DNA of 64,000 bases, from positions 62,001-126,000 of the forward strand of contig SACF01000006.1 in NCBI GenBank assembly GCA_009928665.1, in the 5' to 3' direction. Of this stretch, positions 37,283 to 45,418 are shown piece by piece. Origin of the DNA: Alphaproteobacteria bacterium (lineage in GTDB: Bacteria; Bacteroidota; Bacteroidia; Bacteroidales; FEN-979). The notes beneath the pieces are model-generated. The model saw nothing but the letters and a program-made list of their open reading frames with translations, did no database searches and had not been told where the DNA came from. Both the position numbers and the translations under genes were made by a program. How positions within the stretch are numbered: position 1 is the first letter of the stretch; the number at the start of each line of letters is the position of its first letter.

Positions 37283-37941
37283 AAGTTCATGATCTTTTTT
37301 TGCATAGTATAACCGTTTTTATGGGTTTTTTTGCCATGCTGAATCCCATTGGTAATTTACCCGTTTTTATGGGTATGGTCAAGAATTTTGATCAGAAGAC
37401 ACAAAAAAAAATAGCAATGAAATCAACGACTGTAGCCTTTGTCATCATTGCAGTATTCAGTATTTTCGGTCATATTATCTTCCGGTTATTCGGAATCACC
37501 CTTCCTGCTTTTCAAATAGCGGGGGGTATCATTGTATTTATTATCGGATTCCAGATGCTTAACGCACGCGATAACTCAATTCATAATCCTACCTTGCAGG
37601 AAAAGGATGCGCTCGAAAATGAAGCCCGGGATATGGCCATTTCTCCACTTGGCATCCCTCTTCTGGCAGGACCGGGAACAATTTCAACTGCGATGAATTT
37701 CGTCGGTGCCGAAAAGTCAATTTCCAATGTACTCATGGTCATTCTGATTTTTGCAGTAATGTGTATCATTACCTACTTCATGTTTGTTTCCTCTCAGGTA
37801 ATTTCCCGTAAACTCGATCCAGGACTATTAAAAGTTGTATCCCGCATCATGGGGTTGATTCTGGCGGTCATAGCTGTTCAGATGATGATAAACGGGATTG
37901 AGGGCACAGTCGATCTTTTTCAGCTATCAAAGGTTGGATGA
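37279..37941 (+). CDS. MarC family integral membrane protein
   Basis: 220 residues, six predicted helices, with the MarC patterns FFAMLNPIGNLPVF near the N terminus and SPLGIPLLAGPGTIST in the middle. MarC proteins are inner-membrane and of uncertain transport function, despite the name. ATGA overlaps on both sides (with the C26 hydrolase and the YwqK lipoprotein) make a three-gene operon. Confidence 0.93.
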   Translation: MKVHDLFLHSITVFMGFFAMLNPIGNLPVFMGMVKNFDQKTQKKIAMKSTTVAFVIIAVFSIFGHIIFRLFGITLPAFQIAGGIIVFIIGFQMLNARDNSIHNPTLQEKDALENEARDMAISPLGIPLLAGPGTISTAMNFVGAEKSISNVLMVILIFAVMCIITYFMFVSSQVISRKLDPGLLKVVSRIMGLILAVIAVQMMINGIEGTVDLFQLSKVG

Positions 37942-38582
37942 AGAAAATATTTCTGGTATTCCCGGTAATATTGGTATTCCTGACTGCATGCACCAGGACT
38001 AAATCAGAATTTTGGCCAAATGGAGCCATTAAATCCGAAATAACGCTTAAGGATAACCATTATGAAGGCCCGGCCAAGTTTTATTATGAAACAGGACAAA
38101 TACAAATTTCCTGTACCTATAAAAATGACAAATTACATGGCCAATACCTGATATTTTATCCTGATGGACAAAGAAAAGAAGAGCAAAACTTCTGGAACGG
38201 TGTTCAGGTTGGATCAAATAAGGTTTGGGACAGCCAAGGAACCCTGATAAAAACGGCGAATTATTCCGATGGTAAACTCAATGGCAGATTCACTGAATTC
38301 TGGCCAAACGGATCCGTCATGACGGAGGGTGAATTCAGGAACGGGCTCTATCATGGATATTGGTTGTACTATGATTATTCAGGTTCGATCGCAGGATACG
38401 CGAAGTTTCACTTGGGGGCCGGATTTCAGAAAGCGGTTTACCCTGATGGATCGGTCAGACAAATCACCCCATTTTCCAATAATTTGAAGGATGGTGAAGA
38501 ACAGTTCTATTCCCCTGATGGAAAAATTCAAAAAATTAACAGGTATATCAAAGGTCAGCTTTTTTCCAATAAAACAGGGTAA
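37938..38582 (+). CDS. MORN-repeat (YwqK-like) lipoprotein
   Basis: 214 residues. A lipobox (VFLTAC, Cys at about 18) follows a short leader, so the protein is lipid-anchored. The body has at least six MORN/YwqK-type repeats with the pattern G-x-x-x-F-Y-x-G (YYETGQIQ, FYPDGQRKEE, FWPNGSVMTEGEF, YSPDGKIQ). YwqK is the antitoxin-annotated partner of a phage-like toxin in Bacillus, but here no toxin is adjacent. A surface scaffold is as likely. Confidence 0.85.
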   Translation: MKKIFLVFPVILVFLTACTRTKSEFWPNGAIKSEITLKDNHYEGPAKFYYETGQIQISCTYKNDKLHGQYLIFYPDGQRKEEQNFWNGVQVGSNKVWDSQGTLIKTANYSDGKLNGRFTEFWPNGSVMTEGEFRNGLYHGYWLYYDYSGSIAGYAKFHLGAGFQKAVYPDGSVRQITPFSNNLKDGEEQFYSPDGKIQKINRYIKGQLFSNKTG

Positions 38583-38600
38583 AAAATTATGGCCATTTTG

Positions 38601-38632
38601 TTTGGTTAGTAGGTTTTAAGTCTGTAACTTTG
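38601..38632 (+). promoter_or_regulatory. promoter for gdhA
   Basis: TTTG (38601-38604), a 20-bp spacer and TAACTTTG (38625-38632). A long leader of about 70 bp separates it from the ATG at 38709. Confidence 0.72.
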
Positions 38633-38708
38633 CAATTGTTATTTTATTCACATTGTTAGAATTTTAACTATAATAAAAAACTGGTCTTTAATTTAAAACT
38701 GAATCAAA

Positions 38709-40046
38709 ATGAACTTAGAGAAAATCATGAATGACCTGGAGAAAAAGCATCCGGGTGAAAATGAGTACCTTCAGGCCGTACGGGAAGTACTGGAATCAAT
38801 TGAAGAGGTCTATAATGAAAATCCTCATTTCGAATCCGCCAATATCATTGAACGGTTGGTCGAGCCCGACCGCATCCTGACCTTTAAAGTTTGTTGGGTC
38901 GACGATAGTGGGAAAGTTCAGGTCAACCTTGGCTACAGGATTCAGTTTAACAATGCCATTGGTCCTTATAAAGGGGGACTGCGTTTCCACCCCAGTGTCA
39001 ACCTCAGCATCCTTAAATTTCTAGGATTTGAACAGATTTTCAAAAACAGCCTGACAACCCTTCCTATGGGCGGTGCAAAAGGAGGTTCTGATTTTGATCC
39101 AAAAGGAAAATCAAACGCTGAAATCATGCGTTTTTGCCAGGCTTTCATGCTGGAACTCTGGAAACTGATCGGACCTGAAACAGATGTTCCCGCAGGGGAT
39201 ATTGGAGTCGGAGGCCGTGAGATAGGATTTCTGTATGGAATGTACCGTAAACTGGCCCGTGAGAATACAGGGGTGCTCACAGGTAAAGGACTGAACTGGG
39301 GTGGAAGCCTTATCCGTCCGGAAGCAACCGGTTTTGGAGCCGTCTATTTTGCCAAAGAAATGCTTGCTACCAAAGGCGAATCATTCCAGGGTAAAACGGT
39401 CGCAATTTCCGGTTTTGGAAATGTTGCCTGGGGCGCTGTTACGAAAGCCACCGAACTGGGTGGAAAAGTCGTTACCATCTCCGGTCCCGATGGCTATATC
39501 TATGATCCCGATGGCATTTCAGGTGAAAAAATCGCCTACATGCTTGAACTGCGGGCTTCGAATCAGGATATTGTAAAACCTTACTCCTATGAATTTCCCA
39601 ATGCACAATTCCATCAGGGTAAACGTCCCTGGGAAGTGAAATGCGACATCGCACTCCCCTGCGCCACACAGAATGAACTTGGTAAAGAGGATGCATTGAA
39701 TCTTATTAAGAATGGAGTTATTTGTGTTGCTGAAGGAGCAAATATGCCCAGTACTCCTGATGCAATTGAACAATTCCTCGAGAACAAGATCCTGTTTGCA
39801 CCCGGTAAAGCAGTTAACGCCGGCGGCGTATCAACCTCCGGACTCGAAATGTCACAAAATGCGATGAAAATGAGCTGGCCCATGAAAGAAGTTGATGAGC
39901 GCCTGCATCATATAATGGTCAGCATCCATAACGCCTGTGTTAAACACGGAAAGGACAAAGACGGTTATGTAAACTATGTTAAAGGAGCCAATGTTGCCGG
40001 ATTCCTGAAAGTCGCTAATGCAATGCTTGATCAGGGTGTAATTTAA
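38709..40046 (+). CDS. gdhA: glutamate dehydrogenase (NADP-type family)
   Basis: 445 residues of the hexameric GDH family that interconverts 2-oxoglutarate plus ammonia and glutamate. Motifs: YKGGLRFHPSVN, the catalytic-lysine segment GGAKGGSDFDPKG, PAGDIGVGGREIGF and the Rossmann loop ISGFGNVAWGA. The length and PAGDIGVG sequence favour the NADP-dependent anabolic form. It is monocistronic between a consensus promoter and a strong terminator. Confidence 0.95.
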   Translation: MNLEKIMNDLEKKHPGENEYLQAVREVLESIEEVYNENPHFESANIIERLVEPDRILTFKVCWVDDSGKVQVNLGYRIQFNNAIGPYKGGLRFHPSVNLSILKFLGFEQIFKNSLTTLPMGGAKGGSDFDPKGKSNAEIMRFCQAFMLELWKLIGPETDVPAGDIGVGGREIGFLYGMYRKLARENTGVLTGKGLNWGGSLIRPEATGFGAVYFAKEMLATKGESFQGKTVAISGFGNVAWGAVTKATELGGKVVTISGPDGYIYDPDGISGEKIAYMLELRASNQDIVKPYSYEFPNAQFHQGKRPWEVKCDIALPCATQNELGKEDALNLIKNGVICVAEGANMPSTPDAIEQFLENKILFAPGKAVNAGGVSTSGLEMSQNAMKMSWPMKEVDERLHHIMVSIHNACVKHGKDKDGYVNYVKGANVAGFLKVANAMLDQGVI

Positions 40047-40099
40047 TTATCCGACACTGTGATCAGTTTATCCTGATTACCCCTATTGTACACTGTGAA

Positions 40100-40129
40100 A
40101 ATCCCGGCTTCTTTGCCGGGATTTTTTTT
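40100..40129 (+). terminator. rho-independent terminator after gdhA
   Basis: A 9-bp stem (40100-40108 with 40115-40123, core CCCGGC/GCCGGG), a 6-nt loop and an uninterrupted run of eight T (40122-40129). Confidence 0.9.
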
Positions 40130-40136
40130 ATCTTTG
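40129..40136 (+). promoter_or_regulatory. -7 box abutting the BatA-type start codon
   Basis: TATCTTTG is an exact -7 match; only 3 bp separate it from ATG 40140. A transcript starting where Bacteroidota RNAs usually start would have almost no 5' leader. The -33 element is weak. Confidence 0.5.
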
Positions 40137-40139
40137 GAC

Positions 40140-42239
40140 ATGCAATTCGCCCACCCTCTGTTTTTAATTGCATTGTCAGCTTTGGCAATCCCCATAATAG
40201 TTCACTTATTTAATTTCAGGAAATATAAAAGGATTTACTTTACCAATGTCGATTTTCTGGAGAATATCCAACAGGAAACAAGAAAAAAATCTCAACTCAG
40301 ACAGCTATTAATCCTGATTTCTCGTCTTCTGGCGGTTGCGGCCCTGGTCCTTGCATTCGCACAACCCTATATTCCCAATTCCATTCAAAAAAGAGATCAA
40401 TTCACGCAACAATCAGTCTGCATCTATGTCGACAACTCCTATTCAATGGAAGCAATCGCTACTGAGGGCAGACTGATCGATATTGCCAAAGCAAGAGCTC
40501 TCGAAATAGCAAGTACCTATAGCCCCTCCGATCTGTTCATGATAGTTACAAACGATTTTGAAGGAAGGCACCAACGATTAACCAGTAAAGAGGATTTCAT
40601 CCGAAATTTAAACGAGATCCATGTCTCACCAACCTCAAGATCCCTTCCAGAAATCGTTAGCAGAATTAATGAAATTGTCAATCAACAGCACAATGACCGG
40701 CATGATGCCTATATCATATCCGACTTTCAGCAATCGAATCTTTCACTTGATCATGCAAATCCCGACAGCCTGATCGACTGGTACCTCCTTCCCTTGACCG
40801 CTGAGAAAAACAAAAATCTGTACATCGATACCATCTATTTCCAGTCACCATTACACCAACAATTTCAAACAGTAAATCTCCATCTCAGGATTGTGAATTC
40901 ATCACATGACTACCTGGATAAAATTCCCGTTAAACTTACCATCAATAATATTCAGAAATCAGTTGCAGCAGTTTCTATTGGTAAAGAAGCATCGATAGAA
41001 CTCGATATGCCCTACACCGAAAATACCAATGGAATTCAACACGGTCTTGTTGAAATAGCAGATTATCCGGTAACTTATGACGATAAGTACTATTTTTCAT
41101 ATGAAATAAAACATCACATACCTGTACTCCTCATATATGACCGTGAACCCAATAAATTTCTTAATGCTCTTTTTCAGGGTGATTCTACGGTTCACCTTAA
41201 CACGTTGGATTCGAAACATCTGGACTTTTCGCAAATTCATGCAGCATCCACGGTCATTATCGATGGGATTCCGGACATCTCATCCGGATTGTCGCAGGAA
41301 CTATTAAGGTTCATCAACACAGGAGGAACCCTGATCCTGTTCCCCCCTGAAAATTCCGGCATCCAAACCTATAATACGTTCCTGCATTCCTTTGGTGTTC
41401 CTGATTATGGCGTCACTGATACGAACAGAGAACGGGTATCCTATCTAAACCTTAATAATGAAATATACCGTGATATTTTTGAAAGAGATGAAAACCAGCA
41501 TTTAGAACTTCCAATAAATCCTGACCTTCCCAATGTAATGAAATACTATCAGACGGTTCGGTATCAAGGCGACAAACATTCGGAAATATTATTGGGAATG
41601 GAAAACAAATTATCTTTTTTGACCCTTATACGATCTGGGCAGGGTAAAATCTACCGCTTTCAGGTTCCGCTAAACGAACAATGGTCTGATTTTCCAAGAC
41701 ATCTGATCTTTGTTCCTTCGATTTATAATATGGTTTTGATGAGTGTTCCGGTCACAAAACTCTGGTATGAAACAGGCACCAATCAAACCATTGAATTTCC
41801 TCCTGATACAATCCGCCAAACTGAAATAGTACAGTTACAAAGCGTGCAATCGGATTTTAAGATCATCCCTGAAATTCAAAGACTCGGAACAGCCATCCGT
41901 ATTCAGACCCATGATCAGATTAAAATCCCCGGAAATTTTACTGTCCTGACTAACAATCGGATCATTTCCGGAATATCCTTTAATATCAACAGGAAAGAAT
42001 CAGACTTGCTTTGTTTTACAAGATCAGAATTGAATGATCAAATTTATAAAATAAAAAATACTGATATTCATATAATTACGAATAAAAGCCATGCCCTCTC
42101 ACAAGAGCTTTTAACGCTAAAAAAAGGCGTTCCACTATGGAAATGGTTTTTAATCAGCAGTTTACTTTTTCTTCTTGCTGAAATTGTACTTATCAGGTTC
42201 TTTCATTTATTCGATAAAAAAACATCCCTGACGACTTAA
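40140..42239 (+). CDS. BatA-domain / vWA-like membrane protein
   Basis: 699 residues from ATG 40140; the frame is open further upstream but would run through the gdhA terminator. The N terminus is the BatA (aerotolerance) domain: FAHPLFLIALSALAIPIIVH, then LFNFRKYKRIYFTNV and a second helix (about 60-78). A vWA-like domain follows (VCIYVDNSYSMEA; the Asp and Ser of a MIDAS are present) and a long beta-rich periplasmic region ends in one more helix (about 665-685). Such proteins work with DUF58 and MoxR proteins in envelope maturation; here the DUF58 gene is 11 kb away. Role inferred. Confidence 0.88.
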   Translation: MQFAHPLFLIALSALAIPIIVHLFNFRKYKRIYFTNVDFLENIQQETRKKSQLRQLLILISRLLAVAALVLAFAQPYIPNSIQKRDQFTQQSVCIYVDNSYSMEAIATEGRLIDIAKARALEIASTYSPSDLFMIVTNDFEGRHQRLTSKEDFIRNLNEIHVSPTSRSLPEIVSRINEIVNQQHNDRHDAYIISDFQQSNLSLDHANPDSLIDWYLLPLTAEKNKNLYIDTIYFQSPLHQQFQTVNLHLRIVNSSHDYLDKIPVKLTINNIQKSVAAVSIGKEASIELDMPYTENTNGIQHGLVEIADYPVTYDDKYYFSYEIKHHIPVLLIYDREPNKFLNALFQGDSTVHLNTLDSKHLDFSQIHAASTVIIDGIPDISSGLSQELLRFINTGGTLILFPPENSGIQTYNTFLHSFGVPDYGVTDTNRERVSYLNLNNEIYRDIFERDENQHLELPINPDLPNVMKYYQTVRYQGDKHSEILLGMENKLSFLTLIRSGQGKIYRFQVPLNEQWSDFPRHLIFVPSIYNMVLMSVPVTKLWYETGTNQTIEFPPDTIRQTEIVQLQSVQSDFKIIPEIQRLGTAIRIQTHDQIKIPGNFTVLTNNRIISGISFNINRKESDLLCFTRSELNDQIYKIKNTDIHIITNKSHALSQELLTLKKGVPLWKWFLISSLLFLLAEIVLIRFFHLFDKKTSLTT

Positions 42240-42268
42240 AAAATGTGTAAATATTATTTACACATTTT
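42240..42268 (+). promoter_or_regulatory. upstream activator palindrome 1 of the RiPP operon
   Basis: Perfect 13-bp arms around a 3-bp centre; the core is GTGTAAA-N5-TTTACAC (42245-42263), centred at 42254. The centre is 94 bp upstream of the sigma-54 -24 GG. The same core occurs at 53.43-53.47 kb beside the activator gene. There is no 3' T-run, so this is not a terminator. Confidence 0.8.
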
Positions 42269-42270
42269 AC

Positions 42271-42297
42271 AAAAGTGTAAATAAACTTTACACTTTT
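42271..42297 (+). promoter_or_regulatory. upstream activator palindrome 2 of the RiPP operon
   Basis: Perfect 11-bp arms around a 5-bp centre; core GTGTAAA-N5-TTTACAC (42275-42293), centred 30 bp from palindrome 1, about three helical turns. This fits co-operative binding on one face of the DNA. Confidence 0.8.
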
Positions 42298-42345
42298 CCC
42301 CAAATTGATTTTTTGTATAAATCTGAATATCTTATACTTACATCA

Positions 42346-42362
42346 TTGGCATGCTTTTTGCA
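42346..42362 (+). promoter_or_regulatory. sigma-54 promoter of the RiPP operon
   Basis: TTGGCATGCTTTTTGCA: the invariant GG (42348-42349) and GC (42360-42361) are 10 bp apart, as required for -24/-12 promoters. The predicted start is near 42373, about 37 bp before the precursor ATG. Confidence 0.8.
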
Positions 42363-42409
42363 TTACAAAATGTCAAAAAAACAAACAATCATCCATAAAA
42401 TCTATTCAA

Positions 42410-42625
42410 ATGAAAACTTTAAGCCTTGTTAACCTGTACAAAACTGAAATCAAAAAGAACATGATGTCACAGATTAAAGGAGGGGTGGATTTTAGGTGCA
42501 CCTGCGCGGTAAACAATCCCTATAACAATGTACGCCAGGCGGGCGGCCCAATTGGCGATCTTTGCGTTTGCAGTCAAGTTGATGCCTCAAGTGCATCGGT
42601 TCAAAACAAGACAACATTGATTTAA
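42410..42625 (+). CDS. GG-leader RiPP precursor peptide
   Basis: 71 residues from ATG 42410; the frame extends upstream, but that part would cross the sigma-54 promoter. The leader MKTLSLVNLYKTEIKK... ends in a double-Gly site (Gly24-Gly25) and matches my memory of the GG-Bacteroidales precursor family (TIGR04149-type). The 46-residue core has exactly four cysteines in two CxC pairs: RCTCA (C30, C32) and LCVCS (C52, C54), with a Gly/Asn/Pro-rich centre between them. The tail is Ser/Thr/Asn-rich. It is directly followed by its rSAM maturase and, further on, a C39-peptidase exporter that would cut after GG. Confidence 0.85.
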   Translation: MKTLSLVNLYKTEIKKNMMSQIKGGVDFRCTCAVNNPYNNVRQAGGPIGDLCVCSQVDASSASVQNKTTLI

Positions 42626-42645
42626 TTGCGGGTGGTTAAATTCAG

Positions 42646-42653
42646 TAATTTTG
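42646..42653 (+). promoter_or_regulatory. possible internal -7 box before the rSAM gene
   Basis: TAATTTTG matches TAnnTTTG in the 68-bp gap between precursor and maturase. The nearest TTG is 17 bp upstream, short of the usual 19-21 bp, so support is weak. It could give basal expression of the enzymes apart from the sigma-54 promoter. Confidence 0.3.
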
Positions 42654-42693
42654 CCCTTCTACAGGTGGCGACCAGCCAGGATTGTGGCATTTT

Positions 42694-44202
42694 ATGAAAA
42701 AAGCTATCACCTTCAAGACCCATAGTTCCCATACTTATTTATTTAGTCCAAACAGGAATTATTGCGGATTGTGCCATCCGCTCATCGATTATTTTCACCG
42801 GCTTGATGAAAGCGGATCCTTAAAGTCTTACATCGCTAAAGTAAAAGGAAAAAGTACTCTTAAAATAAGAGGTTCGGGATCCTTCACTTCTAGTGAATTC
42901 CGCTATCAGTACAAAAAATACAGGTTTCTTAAGAGGCATAGATTCTTTATAGATCCGGGATCGGTAAAACTTGGTGGGAGGCTGGCACCAGAGAAAATTC
43001 GTCAAAATCTTGGTTCCATCAAACAGATCATTTTTGAATCGACCGAAGCATGTAACCTCTCTTGTACTTATTGCACATACAGCAAATTTTATATTAATAA
43101 AGAAAGAGGCAATAAGAAATTTGATCCTGAATCTGCATTTCGTTTTCTCGATTTGGTAATAAGGGAACGGAAAGAGGGAGAGAAACACCTGATTGTCAGT
43201 TTTTACGGGGGAGAACCGCTGAAAAATATGTCATTCATCAGGAAAGTTGTTTCTTTTCTCCTTGATGGTTACGCCGATACATGGACTTTCAAATTCACTA
43301 TGTCGACCAATGGATTATTGTTGTTAAAATATTCTGATTACTTAGTACAGCATCACTTTGATATCTCCGTTAGTCTTGATGGAAACGAATATGAAAATTC
43401 TTTCCGTGTTCTTCATAATACAAAACCTTCTTATCACATCGTGGTTAAAAACCTCGATGCCTTACGAAAACGATATCCCGAATTTTTCGAAACAAACATT
43501 TCTTTTCTGACCGTTTTGCATAAAAGAAACGATTACAACCATGTCAATCTTTTTTTCAAAAAAAGATATGGTAAAAAACCATTGGTTTCACTGATCAATA
43601 CACTTAATGTAGCGGAACAGTATAAGAATGAATTCCGCGATACTTTTCTGAGTGATTCTTCACTCCAGGTTCAGGACTATGAATTGATGTATTCACTGTT
43701 TCTCAGCCATCCAACAGTAAAAGAATTGGCCAATGTCCTTGAACATTATGGCGGATTCGTATTTAACAATCATTTGAAGTTGCTCTCTCCTGGAAATGGA
43801 AGGATTGGTTCAAAAATACACATTCCAACCGCCACCTGCTTACCTTTTTCCCTTCGGGTGTACCTTACAGCCGATGGTTCGATACTCCCCTGTGAACATA
43901 TAAGCAGAGAATTTGAGATCGGGAAATTTTTAAACCAGGAACCTGAAATTAACTTTGAGTCCATTGCACAGCTATTCAATAAAGGCTATGAACGGATTGA
44001 ACCTTTATGTGACAAGTGCTTTTTATCTGATCATTGCCGAGAATGTCTTTTTAATACTTACATCAAGGATGGCAGGTTGGTTTGTGAGTACTTCCAGGAT
44101 GAAAATCAGTTCAAGAGATACCTGATAAAGAATTTTTCGATCATGGAGATGGATAAAAAAATATATAAGGAGGTAATTTCACGGGGATACAATGAAGAAT
44201 AA
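42694..44202 (+). CDS. radical SAM/SPASM peptide maturase
   Basis: 502 residues from ATG 42694. The N terminus (KAITFKTHSSHTYLF) is an accessory domain, probably for precursor binding. The radical SAM motif CxxxCxxC is CNLSCTYC, at residues 120, 124 and 127; the SAM-binding SFYGGEPL follows. The C-terminal SPASM-type region has auxiliary-cluster cysteines (CLPFSLRVYL, ILPCEH, CDKCFLSDHCRECLF, LVCEYF). This fits maturases that form thioether or C-C links on peptide cysteines, and the family of the GG-Bacteroidales rSAM maturases (TIGR04148-type). It overlaps the next gene by 11 bp. Confidence 0.9.
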   Translation: MKKAITFKTHSSHTYLFSPNRNYCGLCHPLIDYFHRLDESGSLKSYIAKVKGKSTLKIRGSGSFTSSEFRYQYKKYRFLKRHRFFIDPGSVKLGGRLAPEKIRQNLGSIKQIIFESTEACNLSCTYCTYSKFYINKERGNKKFDPESAFRFLDLVIRERKEGEKHLIVSFYGGEPLKNMSFIRKVVSFLLDGYADTWTFKFTMSTNGLLLLKYSDYLVQHHFDISVSLDGNEYENSFRVLHNTKPSYHIVVKNLDALRKRYPEFFETNISFLTVLHKRNDYNHVNLFFKKRYGKKPLVSLINTLNVAEQYKNEFRDTFLSDSSLQVQDYELMYSLFLSHPTVKELANVLEHYGGFVFNNHLKLLSPGNGRIGSKIHIPTATCLPFSLRVYLTADGSILPCEHISREFEIGKFLNQEPEINFESIAQLFNKGYERIEPLCDKCFLSDHCRECLFNTYIKDGRLVCEYFQDENQFKRYLIKNFSIMEMDKKIYKEVISRGYNEE

Positions 44203-45418
44203 AATGGAACATTGGCTTTATATTGAACCCTATGTGCATATCATTGCAAGGAAAAGCACTGTTTTACTATATAATTCAGTAACCAGGAAGTTTTGGCAAT
44301 TCAACGAATTGCCGGAAATCAGTTCAATCATTCATAAACTTATGGATCCAGACAATGGTTATGTGGTGAAGATTGATCCCGATATAATGGAACATAGCCA
44401 GGTCAAGCAATTTATCAGTAATATCAGACGGAAATATTTGGGTGATCTCCTTCCTGTCAGCGATGAGGCCAATAAACCATTTAATATTTTCCCTGCTCCT
44501 ATTGTAAAAAAAAAGGCTCCACGAGAATTAAAACACCATCTCAGAGAAATAAGCTTTCATATCACGGATTTACCAGACAATACAACAAAATCAATCACTG
44601 ACGGTTTTTATCAACTTGGATTGGGTGGAATTTCGCATCGGGAAGGATTTCGTCTACCTGTTGAGAAGATTCACCATATAGTTCAACAGGTAACCTCACT
44701 CAAAGCCCTCACCCTGAACTTTTCAGGGATACCATATCAGGATACAGAATATTTAAGTCTGATCAATCAAATTGCCATAAATTATCCATTCCAACTCAGA
44801 GTATTTGCGACTGCAGAGCGCGCATACAGATTTAAGCGGGATCAAATGCCCCGGGATGCACAGTGGGTGGTTTTCATGGTCCCCGACAAAAAAAAAGAGA
44901 CTCTTGAGTGTCTGGAATGGATGACGAAAATTGAATCTGACCAAAGGAACATTGAGGTCCAGTTCATTGTCAGGGATACCTGGGAGGTTGATATAGCGCT
45001 CAAACTCCTTTCAGAATATCCGGTCAAACACTTTCTTTTTAAGCCCTATTATAATGGCCATAATATTGATTTCTTCTTTGAACAGGTCTTCACAGGTATC
45101 GAAGATATTGCGTTAGCACGTCCGGGGCAAAATCAGGTATTCTCTCGTAAAATAATGAATGACAATGATATAGGAAAAATCAACATTCTTCCTGACGGAT
45201 CCGTTTTTGCCAACGTCAATGATCCGGAACTAGGTAATGTTGATAATGACAGCCTGGCAATTATGGTCGAAAAGGAAGTCACTTCTGGTAAAAGCTGGTT
45301 CAGAAACCGCACTAAGGTACTCCCATGCAGCGACTGTATCTATCAATTCCTTTGCCCACCAATCAGTAATTATGAGCTAACATTGAAGCGATTTAATTTG
45401 TGTAAGATCCAGGATTAA
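44192..45418 (+). CDS. pseudo-radical-SAM partner protein
   Basis: 408 residues with a radical-SAM-like TIM-barrel feel and C-terminal SPASM-type cysteines (CSDCIYQFLCPP then LCKIQD), but no CxxxCxxC. Where it would lie, the sequence reads REISFHITDLPDN. This is the layout I recall for the pseudo-rSAM member of GG-Bacteroidales systems (TIGR04150-type). A substrate-binding or scaffold subunit of the maturase is likely. The 11-bp overlap with the maturase gene suggests 1:1 production. Confidence 0.82.
   Translation: MKNKMEHWLYIEPYVHIIARKSTVLLYNSVTRKFWQFNELPEISSIIHKLMDPDNGYVVKIDPDIMEHSQVKQFISNIRRKYLGDLLPVSDEANKPFNIFPAPIVKKKAPRELKHHLREISFHITDLPDNTTKSITDGFYQLGLGGISHREGFRLPVEKIHHIVQQVTSLKALTLNFSGIPYQDTEYLSLINQIAINYPFQLRVFATAERAYRFKRDQMPRDAQWVVFMVPDKKKETLECLEWMTKIESDQRNIEVQFIVRDTWEVDIALKLLSEYPVKHFLFKPYYNGHNIDFFFEQVFTGIEDIALARPGQNQVFSRKIMNDNDIGKINILPDGSVFANVNDPELGNVDNDSLAIMVEKEVTSGKSWFRNRTKVLPCSDCIYQFLCPPISNYELTLKRFNLCKIQD

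Noticed and set aside
40086..40139. 18-residue N-terminal extension of the BatA-type protein
   Set aside because: It would be translated through the gdhA terminator hairpin; the conserved family start is ATG 40140.
42240..42297. Palindromes read as terminators of the BatA-type gene
   Set aside because: Arms are AT-rich, lack a GC stem and T-run, and recur with fixed core and spacing near a sigma-54 activator; an operator is a better fit.
42305..42409. N-terminal extension of the RiPP precursor frame
   Set aside because: It would start upstream of the sigma-54 -24/-12 element and does not look like leader peptide.
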